This document shows, piece after piece, positions 1 through 8,099 of a stretch of 31,852 nt of DNA. The notes below the pieces were generated by a model. That model made no database searches and was not told the origin of the DNA. It was given only the letters and a program-made list of their open reading frames with translations. Source of the DNA: JBEBSD01 sp040394475 (GTDB taxonomy: Bacteria; Bacteroidota; Bacteroidia; Cytophagales; Spirosomataceae); the NCBI GenBank assembly GCA_040394475.1, contig JBEBSD010000068.1:1-31852 (forward strand), written 5' to 3'. Each line of letters starts with the position of its first letter. Position 1 is the first letter of the stretch. The translations under genes and the position numbers were made by a program.

Positions 1-45
1 ATTAATAAAGCTTAAAGCTGCTTAAAATGTCGATGTTATATGGGA

Positions 46-161
46 GGTATTAGGTATTAGGTAATTAGGTATTAGGTATTAGGTAATTAGGTATTAGGCA
101 TTAGGTAATTAGGCATTAGGTAATTAGGTTTTAGATATCAGGTATTAGCTGGGTATCGGCT
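46..161. repeat. Heptamer/octamer repeat array with 22-bp higher-order unit
   Basis: A higher-order unit of GGTATTA, GGTATTA (or GGCATTA) and GGTAATTA, 22 bp in total, occurs three times in tandem (46-67, 68-89, 90-111) and a diverged fourth time (112-133). More degenerate heptamers continue to about 161 and end in a TATCGGC motif. On the opposite strand the unit reads CCTAATA, close to the CCTAACA register of the array at 12612-12695, and TATCGGC is the complement of the CCGATA motif there. Confidence 0.85.
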
Positions 162-190
162 AAGAACCCGTTTCCCGCCCATCCCCAAAG

Positions 191-238
191 CCCCGAAGGG
201 GTGACATCCTTTAGCCCCGGATATAGTCCGGGGTTTTT
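191..238 (+). repeat. Paired small palindromes, the second terminator-like
   Basis: CCCCGAAGGGG (191-201) is a 4-bp stem with a 3-nt loop. Fourteen bases later CCCCGGA (215-221) pairs with TCCGGGG (227-233) around a 5-nt loop and is followed by TTTTT (234-238), a plausible intrinsic terminator for a plus-strand gene lying left of the window. The first palindrome recurs at 313-323. My inference is that these are copies of an interspersed palindromic element. Confidence 0.5.
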
Positions 239-362
239 AGATATCGGCATTCACCCATCAACAACCATCATGGAATCAACAATTAAAACCCATCACCCCC
301 CCATACCCAAAACCCCGAAGGGGAAGACGTTTGCCAGAGTCCGTTAAGCGGATGATTTTTTT

Positions 363-400
363 ATATAAAAAAGAGGGACGGTTGGATGCCGCCCCTCTTT
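363..400 (-). terminator. Intrinsic terminator of heme-uptake operon
   Basis: On the minus strand AAAGAGGGGCGG (400-389) pairs with CCGTCCCTCTTT (381-370) over 12 bp with one G-U pair and a 7-nt loop. A T-rich tract follows (372-363). It lies 18 bp beyond the stop codon of the HmuY-like gene, which fits the end of that operon. Confidence 0.85.
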
Positions 401-418
401 CTATTTACAAGAGATGAA

Positions 419-1795
419 TCAATTCGCTTTTTTGACCAGCAGGTATTCCAGTTCGGGTTTCCCTCTTTCACCATTGGCGCCGAGCGACGTGAACCGGAGT
501 TTATAGATATTGCCGGAAGGATCCTGGATGACATAAAAACGGTCGGAGCGAATGGAAGCAGGGGAAGAGATGCCGCCGCCGTTCCGCCATTTGGAGCCGA
601 TAACATCACGTGCCTGTGAGAATGTCAAACTGGCAATGTCGCTTTCAGCGAAAGTGCTGTAAGTGAGTGCGGTGGTTTCAATTATTTCAGCTGCTGCTGC
701 TCCGCCAGTGGTATTCAGCAAGATGAAGTCCTGGAACCAGTAAGGAGTGTCGAGGCCTGAGTTGTACGTGCTGTAAGCCCATTCGATGTCCCAGCTTTTT
801 GCACGGGGTTCGACCGGTACAATTTTTTCGGATTCTACGGAAGCAAAGACAAAATTGTAGTCTTCATCCTTGGGGATCTCCAGGGTCTTGATCGCTGTTT
901 CTCCCAACCGGGCGTATTGCAGCTTGTATCCTGTACTGCTACGGGATACTTTGATTTTATAGATCAAATCTGTACTCTTATTGCCTTCAAAACCCAGCAG
1001 GTATACCTTGTTGTCGGCGTCTGTTGCCGAAACTTCAGCAATCGCAGTCTGAGTGAGATCACCGTTCCAGTTATCCACCATATCCAGTGTACCTTCGCCG
1101 GGTGCAAAATTCAGCTCAATACCTTCGGCGTCAGCAATGCCGACCTCGGCAATATCGGATTTTGACGTGGCTGTCACGACGGTCTGGTAAGCCGGATTGA
1201 GGACAACGCGGAAGGATTCTCCGCTATAAAAACCGAGGTTCCAGCTTTTGCGGGGCACTGCTACCATGTGGTTGCCGCTCAGATCAACGTAGACCGTATT
1301 AAAATAGTTGGATTCGTCGGTCTTCCCGTTGAGGACCAATGCACTTCCCGTAGAAGTAATCGCGGCGAAGCTAAGGGCCAGTTCCGACTTGCTGCTTACC
1401 AGTACCGGGGTGCTGACAGCCGTAATGTTGAGCTGGATAGATTCATCACCATTCAGGACGGTGCCCGGAACCTTGGTGATCTTGATAGAACCGCTGGTCT
1501 GTCCGGCGGGGATGGTAAGTTTAAGCTGGCCATTGGCTGCAGCAGGAGTTGTCGTGAAATCCTGCTCATACGTAAGACGCGCTGGTTCCAGTTGTACGGT
1601 TATTTCCACCGGAGTAGTTTCTGCACGGCTGAGTGTAACGTTAACTTCGGCTTCGCTTTGAGACTCATCCATTCCCAGGGCGTCGGCCTCAAATCCGATC
1701 AGGTTGTCGGGCAGCGGGGGATTGTCTTCTTTACAGGCGTTGACGGTAACAGCCAGGAGAAAAATACAAAGTAGTTTTATGAGATTGTGCTTCAT
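419..1795 (-). CDS. HmuY-like heme-binding surface lipoprotein
   Basis: The product (458 aa) starts with a lipoprotein signal peptide whose lipobox ends at Cys21 (VNAC), so it should be lipidated and placed in the outer membrane, probably facing outward. Residues about 30-150 form a beta-rich Calx-beta-like segment. Residues about 150-458 match the HmuY family in layout: a Trp/Tyr-rich beta fold with paired 'KSWNLGFYSG' and 'KSWDIEWAYS' stretches and a C-terminal 'FYVIQDPSGNIYKLRF' strand. HmuY proteins bind heme and pass it to a TonB-dependent receptor. The receptor gene lies 42 bp upstream on the same strand, so the two almost certainly share an mRNA. I cannot identify the heme-ligating residues by eye. 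Family assignment is strong; heme as ligand is inferred from the family and the receptor. Confidence 0.85.
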   Translation of the reverse strand: MKHNLIKLLCIFLLAVTVNACKEDNPPLPDNLIGFEADALGMDESQSEAEVNVTLSRAETTPVEITVQLEPARLTYEQDFTTTPAAANGQLKLTIPAGQTSGSIKITKVPGTVLNGDESIQLNITAVSTPVLVSSKSELALSFAAITSTGSALVLNGKTDESNYFNTVYVDLSGNHMVAVPRKSWNLGFYSGESFRVVLNPAYQTVVTATSKSDIAEVGIADAEGIELNFAPGEGTLDMVDNWNGDLTQTAIAEVSATDADNKVYLLGFEGNKSTDLIYKIKVSRSSTGYKLQYARLGETAIKTLEIPKDEDYNFVFASVESEKIVPVEPRAKSWDIEWAYSTYNSGLDTPYWFQDFILLNTTGGAAAAEIIETTALTYSTFAESDIASLTFSQARDVIGSKWRNGGGISSPASIRSDRFYVIQDPSGNIYKLRFTSLGANGERGKPELEYLLVKKAN

Positions 1796-1837
1796 GTTGG
1801 TTATGTATTAAGTAATAGATGACAAGAGAATGTAAAA

Positions 1838-4135
1838 TCAATGCGCCTTGTACCAGTTGACCGCAAGACCGATAAAGTAAGAGCGTCCGTAGGACATTGC
1901 TTTGGAGGAAGTGACGCTGTGCGCATCACCCTGGGTTGCGGTATTTCGCAAATTGGTTACATCCAGCAGATTGCGCACGCCGGCATTGAGGGTCAGGTAC
2001 TTCCCAATAGCTTTGTTGGCTGAAATATCGGCCATGTGATAACCGTCTACCTTGACCTGCTGGATCGCACCGCCGGTGGCTTCTTCATAACCCGGCCGGA
2101 CGCCGGTAAATTTGTAGGAGAGATTGATGCTGGTTTTAATGGGTTCAATGGAATAAATCAGGTTGAAATTCACTTCAGGCGACCAGTTGAATTCCGGTAA
2201 GGACTGGGTGTCGGTTTCGGATAATTCGTTGTAAGTCCCAGTCCATTGAGCGCCCAGGGTAGCCTGGAGCGATTTCCAGAAAAGGGTGCTGTTCAGGTTG
2301 GCACCGGTGGTTTTAAAGCGATAAATATTGAAGTAGGAATAGACCGGGAGGTCGTTGGGATCCAGGGCGAGGTCAATGCGGTTTCTGAAATGGTTATAAA
2401 ACCCGCCGATTACGGTGGTGAACCGGGTGTCTGTCTTTTGGACCAGGTTGAAATTGAGAAACGCATTGAAACTGTCGGACGATTCTGCTTTCAGGTCGGG
2501 GTTCCCTTTCATGTCATGCGAAGAATCAAAGAACCAGAAGTAGAGCTCCCGGAGGGCTGGGGCCCGGAACCCCCGTGCATACGCCATTCGCAGGTCAACT
2601 TTCGGCCCGAGAGTCGTTTTGATATTCAGGCTGGGGATAACCGGGGGCGCGTCGTAAACGGAATTGTGGATCAGGCGTACACCCGGGCGCAGGTTGATTT
2701 TCTGGTTGGCCAGCCGGAGCTCGGGTGAGAAGAACAGCGCGTAATCGCTGATCGTAGGAGTCCCCTGGATACGGGGCCCCATTGCTTCGTTGTGAGTATA
2801 TTCCAGTCCGCCAGTCAGTATAAAGGAAGGGTTTGCGTTAAAGTTGACCATCGCACGGGTAAACAATACGTTGAAAGAATTCTTGTCTTGTGCGCCTTCT
2901 CCCAGGTTAAGGGTTGCTTTTCCCGACGGGAACTCCGTATTGATTGTCTGGGTTTTGCGGGAGTAATCCGTGTAGGAGCCCGCGACACTCAGCGTGAGCT
3001 TAGGGGTAAAGGTAAACTCCCCCTGTACCTGGTGGAACCAACGCCAGGTAGTGTATTTTTTGTCGGTGGCTACGCCGCGTTCCGGTTCATCGCGGTTGCT
3101 ATTTATATCTCCCAGGTTGTTCAGGCTTTCGTCCGTGCCGTTGAAGCGGTACCACAGGTTCATTTTGTTCGTGCGGTACCCGGCCATGGCGGTGGTCAGC
3201 AATTGATCCTTCGGCATCCAGGCTTTGGCGCGACCCGTGCTGGCTCCTTGCCAACCGCCGAAATTATTCCGGGTGACGCCTGCCGAAAACTGCCAGGGAC
3301 GATGCTGCCAGGTAACGCTCAGGTTTTCATTATGAACGCCCCGGTTATGCATAAAATCATATTCCGTATTGGCGGTTTCTTCCTGGATACGGGCATTAAT
3401 AGCCAGGCTTCGCTCGCCATTCCCTTTTTTGGTGATAATATTAATGACGCCCGCAAGCGCATCTGTACCATATATAACGGACATCGGGCCTTCTACTATT
3501 TCAATCCGTTCGATGGTGTTGATATCGATTTGACCAAGGCTCTCCCTGATCTCACTCCGGTCGGGAAGCGGGATCCCGTCGAGCAGGATTTTGACATTCT
3601 GACCGGACATGCCTAACAGCTCGATATCCGTTGTTCCCAGCGCCATATCGTTCTCGAAACGGATCCCCAATTCGGTATTCAGAATCGTAGTGACGTTGGT
3701 GGCGCCGCGAAGACGGATCCGCTCGCTGCTGATCGTACGCACCTGGTAAACAGATTGACGTAGCGATTGCGGTCCGGATTGTCCGGTCACGACGACCTCC
3801 TGAAGCTGCTTGGAAGAGAAATTCAGGCGTCCGGTTATTTCGGTAATCCCCCCGTCTTTTATTTCGACAGGCTGGACGGATTCCTCATGCCCTACCATCC
3901 GGAAGTGCAGCAGATGCTGACCGTCTGCCAGTTTAGGGATCAGAAACTCTCCTCTCGCATTGGCGGCTGTCTGCTGATCCGGAGCGTTGTCAACCGAGAT
4001 CGTGGCATAGGCCGCCGGCGTACCGTCTGAAAGGAGCAGAACCCCCCGGACAGCACCACTCTGCGAAAAAGCGGTCAGGCAGGGCAGCACCAGGAAGGGT
4101 ATAAAGTAAAGCAGATACCGTTTCAAATAGCGCAT
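1838..4135 (-). CDS. TonB-dependent heme receptor (HmuR/HemR-like)
   Basis: A 765-aa outer-membrane receptor. It has a signal peptide (about 1-25), a carboxypeptidase-regulatory-like beta domain (about 27-110), a plug (about 118-238, with 'LLDGIPLPDR' and 'IERIEIVEGPMSVIYGTDALAGVINI') and a 22-strand-type barrel ending in an alternating aromatic C-terminus. In the barrel, FRAP (523-526) is followed by His540 and then NPDL (545-548). The FRAP/NPDL boxes with a histidine between them are characteristic of bacterial heme receptors, so heme or hemoprotein is the likely substrate. It is the first gene of an operon with the HmuY-like lipoprotein. A strong promoter with an overlapping Fur-like site lies about 75-130 bp upstream. 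No TonB box was identified with certainty. The length is typical of the family. Confidence 0.92.
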   Translation of the reverse strand: MRYLKRYLLYFIPFLVLPCLTAFSQSGAVRGVLLLSDGTPAAYATISVDNAPDQQTAANARGEFLIPKLADGQHLLHFRMVGHEESVQPVEIKDGGITEITGRLNFSSKQLQEVVVTGQSGPQSLRQSVYQVRTISSERIRLRGATNVTTILNTELGIRFENDMALGTTDIELLGMSGQNVKILLDGIPLPDRSEIRESLGQIDINTIERIEIVEGPMSVIYGTDALAGVINIITKKGNGERSLAINARIQEETANTEYDFMHNRGVHNENLSVTWQHRPWQFSAGVTRNNFGGWQGASTGRAKAWMPKDQLLTTAMAGYRTNKMNLWYRFNGTDESLNNLGDINSNRDEPERGVATDKKYTTWRWFHQVQGEFTFTPKLTLSVAGSYTDYSRKTQTINTEFPSGKATLNLGEGAQDKNSFNVLFTRAMVNFNANPSFILTGGLEYTHNEAMGPRIQGTPTISDYALFFSPELRLANQKINLRPGVRLIHNSVYDAPPVIPSLNIKTTLGPKVDLRMAYARGFRAPALRELYFWFFDSSHDMKGNPDLKAESSDSFNAFLNFNLVQKTDTRFTTVIGGFYNHFRNRIDLALDPNDLPVYSYFNIYRFKTTGANLNSTLFWKSLQATLGAQWTGTYNELSETDTQSLPEFNWSPEVNFNLIYSIEPIKTSINLSYKFTGVRPGYEEATGGAIQQVKVDGYHMADISANKAIGKYLTLNAGVRNLLDVTNLRNTATQGDAHSVTSSKAMSYGRSYFIGLAVNWYKAH

Positions 4136-4208
4136 AAAATTAGCTTCTTCACTTCTGTTTCTCTAGTAAAATGAGGACACAATCCGGCACTGTCCGGAAA
4201 TTGTTTTG

Positions 4209-4227
4209 GTTTAGACCAATTCTAAAC
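4209..4227 (-). promoter_or_regulatory. Fur-like operator of the heme operon
   Basis: GTTTAGA, five bases (CCAAT), then TCTAAAC is a perfect 7-5-7 inverted repeat of 19 bp. Read as a 9-1-9 Fur-type site, 7 of 9 positions pair. It lies immediately downstream of the -7 element, covering roughly +1 to +20, where a bound repressor would block initiation. Iron/Fur control is inferred from geometry and from the heme-uptake function. Confidence 0.7.
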
Positions 4228-4232
4228 TCAGG

Positions 4233-4263
4233 CAAAAGTAAGTTTTATTTATAATTAGTCAAA
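4233..4263 (-). promoter_or_regulatory. Bacteroidota-type promoter of the heme operon
   Basis: On the minus strand TTTG (4263-4260) is followed by a 19-bp spacer and TACTTTTG (4240-4233), an exact match to the TTTG/TAnnTTTG promoter of the phylum. The start point should fall near 4227, giving a 5' leader of about 90 nt before the receptor start codon. Confidence 0.85.
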
Positions 4264-4413
4264 ATTGTAGGAATGATTTTTTGGGAGGGGCGGCAGGAGA
4301 TAGGGAATGAGGGGACAAACCCTCACCCGGCAGGGGGAAGCAAAGTCGGATCCGCCTATTTTACTAAGCGGATTTCCGGAAAAATGAAGCTACATAAAAA
4401 TGAAAGCGTACGA

Positions 4414-6228
4414 TCAGGGTTTTTTACGTTTGGAGGCCAGATCATGCGCAGTATCGTAATACGAGCGCAGGTTAGCCCAGTCAAAAACATCGGAAATGTT
4501 TTCGACACGGTTTCGTTGCATAATCCGGTCGCGCCGGTTCATCCGCACAAACCGGAAAAGAATGTCGGCCATCTGATCGGCTGCTTCCGAAAAGCTCTGT
4601 GATTTCCGATGGATCACGTAAATTCCGCGGTTTTCATAATCCCGCATGATTTGCATGATATAATCACCGAAACCGGAGAGATCGCTGGTTACGGTCGGAA
4701 CGCCCCGTACGACACATTCCAACGGTGTATAGCCCCAGGGTTCATAATAGCTGGGAAATACCCCAAGGTGGCATCCCCGTACAAACTGGCTGTAATCCAG
4801 TCCGAACAGCGGGTTGGTGGATGAAATAAAATCCGGGTGGTAGACAATCTTAACCCTGTCCTGCTCATTATTGGTCAGTCCGGCGCGTTCGCAGTATTCG
4901 ACGATGCCGTCGCGGGCTTTCAGGTCGTGTGTGACAAATGCGGGGTTCCTGGTGGTTTTCCAGGTCTGGATAGTCCGCCGCAAACGAAGGCGCCAGTATT
5001 CGTCCACAAAATCATTCAGCTCCGGAAACTGATTGTCCTTTCCGGAGGCGGCGGCGAGAAAGAGTCTTTCGCCCACCTGTTTTTCAATAGCCGTACAGGT
5101 TTCGTGGATTTCGTCCAGCACGGCCCGGGATTGCAGCACCTCCGGGTTGATGGAAGTATAGGGCTGTCGCGTGACCAGGAACAAGACGACGGTGGTATCC
5201 ATATTGGCCTGTACCATTTTCCAGTTAAGCCGCGCCATGGCCTCCAGGGTCAGGTCGTATCCTTTATTACTGAACTCAAACCGGCCGGAAGTAAAGAGGT
5301 AGAGGGTCTTATCCAGGTCAAAGGTATAGCTGGGGAAAAAATGGCCCATTACGAACTCGTGTATCCGGTCCTTGTATTTTAAGTGCAGGTTCTGGAATTC
5401 GTGAACGGCCTGAAAGCGCTGCACGTTCAGTCCGTTGGGAGTGACCAGGTCCGGCATACGGCCCAGGAATACTTCACATTCGCGGGCTGTCACATCGCTG
5501 ACCGTAGTAAGTACATGCGCGCTTTGCGCCGCCAGGCGTTCAATGGTTGCCTGCGCCTCGATGCCATAATTACGTGCTTCGTGCTCCCAGTTGAAATAGG
5601 GGAGCTTTGTGTAGAAATCAGGCACGCTTTGGGCCAGGTACCTTCCCAGCATCGTAGCGTGTGTCGTGAATGTGGAAGCCATCTTGACATTATCCCGCCT
5701 CAGGTCGGGTAAACCGCTGCTGGCCATCCATTCATGAAATTGTACGGATATATCCTGTTTTTTGTGATTCGATTCGCAGTAAAGGGTGAGGTACTGCCGG
5801 ATGGCTTCGCCGAAAAGCACCACCTGGTTGACGAGGTCTTCCGCGTGGAGCGTGGAAATCCGGTGATGTTCCCAGAGGTTGAATTTTACGGCCTCCAGAC
5901 GGGAACGGATTTCGTTGATGTCAAATAAGATAACCCGGGGTTTCCCCGTTACGAGCCAGTATCCATAGTGTACGCTGAAGCCGGCCTGCGACAGCTGCCG
6001 GGCGGCCTTCCCTGCAGGCGTATCGTCCCAGTCCGGGATCGGTTCAAATTCAGATGCTGCCCGGGAAGCGAAATAAGGCCCGAGCAGAAAATAGTTTTCG
6101 CCCCATTTTTCGACCATTGCCGGTACCTTGGTGCGAATGACCGTGTAGATACCGCCTACCTGGTTACAAACTTCCCAGGCTGCTTCAAACAGGACATTTG
6201 TTTTAGGTATTTTTAAAAAAGGATCCAA
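4414..6228 (-). CDS. Glycogen synthase, GT3 (eukaryotic-type)
   Basis: A 604-aa cytoplasmic retaining glucosyltransferase that extends alpha-1,4-glucan. GT3 enzymes use UDP-glucose, unlike the bacterial GlgA (GT5). The N-terminus carries the family block 'NVLFEAAWEVCNQVGG' (11-26). The C-terminal Rossmann half carries 'YYEPWGYTPLE' with the E-X7-E pair Glu496/Glu504. A basic stretch (559-574) has seven arginines and resembles the arginine cluster through which yeast and animal enzymes sense glucose-6-phosphate. The phosphorylated N- and C-terminal tails of the animal enzyme are absent. The start codon is TTG: an in-frame TAA directly precedes it and the next Met is residue 38, inside the conserved fold. 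The gene has its own promoter (6269-6299) and is divergent from the glycosidase gene. Confidence 0.95.
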   Translation of the reverse strand: MDPFLKIPKTNVLFEAAWEVCNQVGGIYTVIRTKVPAMVEKWGENYFLLGPYFASRAASEFEPIPDWDDTPAGKAARQLSQAGFSVHYGYWLVTGKPRVILFDINEIRSRLEAVKFNLWEHHRISTLHAEDLVNQVVLFGEAIRQYLTLYCESNHKKQDISVQFHEWMASSGLPDLRRDNVKMASTFTTHATMLGRYLAQSVPDFYTKLPYFNWEHEARNYGIEAQATIERLAAQSAHVLTTVSDVTARECEVFLGRMPDLVTPNGLNVQRFQAVHEFQNLHLKYKDRIHEFVMGHFFPSYTFDLDKTLYLFTSGRFEFSNKGYDLTLEAMARLNWKMVQANMDTTVVLFLVTRQPYTSINPEVLQSRAVLDEIHETCTAIEKQVGERLFLAAASGKDNQFPELNDFVDEYWRLRLRRTIQTWKTTRNPAFVTHDLKARDGIVEYCERAGLTNNEQDRVKIVYHPDFISSTNPLFGLDYSQFVRGCHLGVFPSYYEPWGYTPLECVVRGVPTVTSDLSGFGDYIMQIMRDYENRGIYVIHRKSQSFSEAADQMADILFRFVRMNRRDRIMQRNRVENISDVFDWANLRSYYDTAHDLASKRKKP

Positions 6229-6522
6229 TTATGTCGTTCATTTAAAATTACTCAGAATGTCAAGGCAAGAAAGGTACTATTATTTAATAAAATTGCAAAA
6301 AACCAGCTTTCTTTTTGCGGCAATATTTTAAATCGCCGGGAAGAGGCAATAAGAGCGTCGGCATTTCAGTACTTTTTGAATAAAATAAAGTGCCGGGGTT
6401 GAAGTAAATCGGAATGAATCCATTACTTTTCCTGCTTCTTAGGCCTTTTCCAAAGGAAACCGGTTCCTGGTGATGCAAAATAAAGTCAAATTATAAGTGA
6501 GTTCCTAGGGTATTGCTAGTTT
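6229..6522. other. Divergent intergenic region, glycogen synthase / GHL10
   Basis: These 294 bp separate two divergent starts. The promoter of the glycogen synthase gene is recognisable (6269-6299, minus). No full TTTG/TAnnTTTG pair was found for the plus-strand glycosidase. No additional gene was seen. Confidence 0.6.
6269..6299 (-). promoter_or_regulatory. Promoter of GT3 glycogen synthase
   Basis: On the minus strand TTTG (6299-6296), a 19-bp spacer and TACCTTTC (6276-6269) match the phylum's promoter with a single mismatch in the last base of the -7 box. The predicted start near 6264 gives a leader of about 35 nt before the TTG start codon, supporting that start. Confidence 0.7.
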
Positions 6523-8094
6523 GTGAAAAAAAGAATTAACGTTGTCTCGCTGCTTGTTGTTTGTCTCCTCGCTGCGGGCAGTAGCGCTATGCTCCGGGAT
6601 CCTGATGGTCCCCGGTTTCCTAAACGTGAATTCCGGGCCGTATGGATTGCTACGGTCGATAATATCGACTGGCCCAGCCGGAAAAACCTCCCGCCGGAAG
6701 AACAGCGCCGTGAGTTTGAAAACCTGCTGGATTTTCATAAGCAAAATGGGCTGAACGCGGTATTTGTACAGGTAAGGGCTGCCGGCGATGCTTTCTATGC
6801 CAAAAGCGCTGAACCCTGGTCGGAATGGCTTACCGGGAAACAGGGGCGGGAGCCGTATCCTTTTTATGACCCGTTGGAATACATGACGGCAGCAGCGCAT
6901 AGCCGGGGTCTGGAGTTCCATGCCTGGCTGAACCTCAACCGGTTGGTGCATAAATCGTCCCTTAGCGTATCCAAATACAATATCAGCAACCTCAAACCGG
7001 AATGGGTCCTGGAATATGACGGCTATAAATTGTTCGACTTTGGCTTGCCGGAGGTCCGGGATTTTATCACGGAAGCGGTGGTGAATATCGTGCGGCATTA
7101 CGATGTGGACGGGATTCATTTCGACGATTATTTTTATCCGTATGCAGTGCCCGGTAAGGTGCTGAAAGATGATAAAACGTTCCGGCTTTATGGAGAAGGG
7201 TTTAAAAATAAGGCGGATTGGAGACGGAATAATACCGACTTGCTGATCGAACAGATTTACAAGGCTTTGTTGAAAGAGAATCCCAGGATTAAATTCGGTA
7301 TCAGTCCTTTTGGTGTCTGGCGAAACAAACGGGATGACCCGGATGGGTCGGAAACCACCGGCGGACTTGCCTCGTACGACCACCTGTATGCGGATGCCAG
7401 AAAATGGCTGAAAGAGGGGTGGATCGACTATATTATCCCGCAGGTATATTTCTCGTTCGGGTTTAAACGGGTGCCTTACGCGAACCTGGTGGACTGGTGG
7501 GCCGACAATCGGTTTGGCCGGCATCTGTACATCGGCCATGCCGCCTACCGGGTGGGGAATGAAGACACGGATAAAAACTGGGGAAACCCGGAAGAGCTGC
7601 CGAAGCAACTCCGCTACTCCCGCGAGAAGCAGGTAGACGGGGATGTCTTTTTCAGCTCAAGGTCCATGAAAAGGAATCGCAACGGCCTGACCGACTCTAT
7701 CCGGAGCAGCTACCGGTATCCGGCATTGATTCCCGCCATGCCGTGGAAGGACAGCATTCCTCCGTTGGCGCCAACGGGATTGGAGGCCGCTTTTACGGCG
7801 GAGGGGTTACTGGAAATTTCATGGAACGGTGTGGCGGAGAAGGCGGAAGACGGAGAACTTCCCTGGTACCATGTCGTGTACCGCTTTCAGCCGGACGAGA
7901 AGGCAGGGAATACAGACCCTTCCAAAATTATCGGTATTGTCAACCAGGTAAACTACGTTATTGATTCGACAGCGGTACCGGGAGCGCGGTATGTTTATTA
8001 TGTGACAGCCGTTGACCGGCTGCACAATGAGAGCCGACCGGCCGGCCCCCTGAGAATTCAGTTGAAAGTGGTTTCCCGGGAAGAGGACCGGTAG
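6523..8094 (+). CDS. Exported family-10-like glycosyl hydrolase (GHL10/DUF187)
   Basis: A 523-aa protein with a signal peptide (about 1-22, 'LLAAGSSA'), a GHL10 TIM-barrel catalytic domain (about 35-395) and a C-terminal fibronectin type III domain (about 412-515). Family motifs include 'FRAVWIATVDNIDWPS' (37-52) and 'DGIHFDDYFYPY' (196-207), whose Asp pair is the likely catalytic or binding acid cluster. The best-studied relative, E. coli DigH (YddW), cleaves peptidoglycan glycan strands lacking stem peptides, so a periplasmic wall or glycan role is likely, but the substrate here is unproven. The start codon is GTG, chosen because a signal peptide begins right there. It converges with the oxygenase gene, with only 5 bp between stop codons. 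Confidence 0.88.
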   Translation: MKKRINVVSLLVVCLLAAGSSAMLRDPDGPRFPKREFRAVWIATVDNIDWPSRKNLPPEEQRREFENLLDFHKQNGLNAVFVQVRAAGDAFYAKSAEPWSEWLTGKQGREPYPFYDPLEYMTAAAHSRGLEFHAWLNLNRLVHKSSLSVSKYNISNLKPEWVLEYDGYKLFDFGLPEVRDFITEAVVNIVRHYDVDGIHFDDYFYPYAVPGKVLKDDKTFRLYGEGFKNKADWRRNNTDLLIEQIYKALLKENPRIKFGISPFGVWRNKRDDPDGSETTGGLASYDHLYADARKWLKEGWIDYIIPQVYFSFGFKRVPYANLVDWWADNRFGRHLYIGHAAYRVGNEDTDKNWGNPEELPKQLRYSREKQVDGDVFFSSRSMKRNRNGLTDSIRSSYRYPALIPAMPWKDSIPPLAPTGLEAAFTAEGLLEISWNGVAEKAEDGELPWYHVVYRFQPDEKAGNTDPSKIIGIVNQVNYVIDSTAVPGARYVYYVTAVDRLHNESRPAGPLRIQLKVVSREEDR

Positions 8095-8099
8095 CAGGC

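Larger units (their letters stand above)
1..418. other. Gene-free left edge with repeats and hairpins
   Basis: No credible coding region is seen. The segment holds a heptamer/octamer repeat array (46-161), two copies of the small palindrome CCCCGAAGGGG (191-201 and 313-323), a hairpin followed by five T residues (215-238, plus strand), and the terminator of the heme operon that enters from the right (363-400). Short ORFs here are low-complexity or antisense to the HmuY-like gene. Confidence 0.75.

Noticed and set aside
46..133. CRISPR-like array
   Set aside because: Repeat units are 7-8 bp (22 bp higher order) with no unique spacers and no cas genes nearby.
2792..3616. 274-aa plus-strand ORF
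   Set aside because: It is antisense to the heme receptor gene, whose protein is clearly conserved; the antisense translation resembles no family.
4345..4385. Hairpin ATCCGC/GCGGAT after the glycogen synthase gene
   Set aside because: The stem is only about 6 bp and no T-tract follows on the minus strand, so I do not call a terminator.
6505..7608. 367-aa minus-strand ORF
   Set aside because: It mirrors the GHL10 catalytic domain; the plus-strand product has signal peptide, family motifs and FnIII domain.
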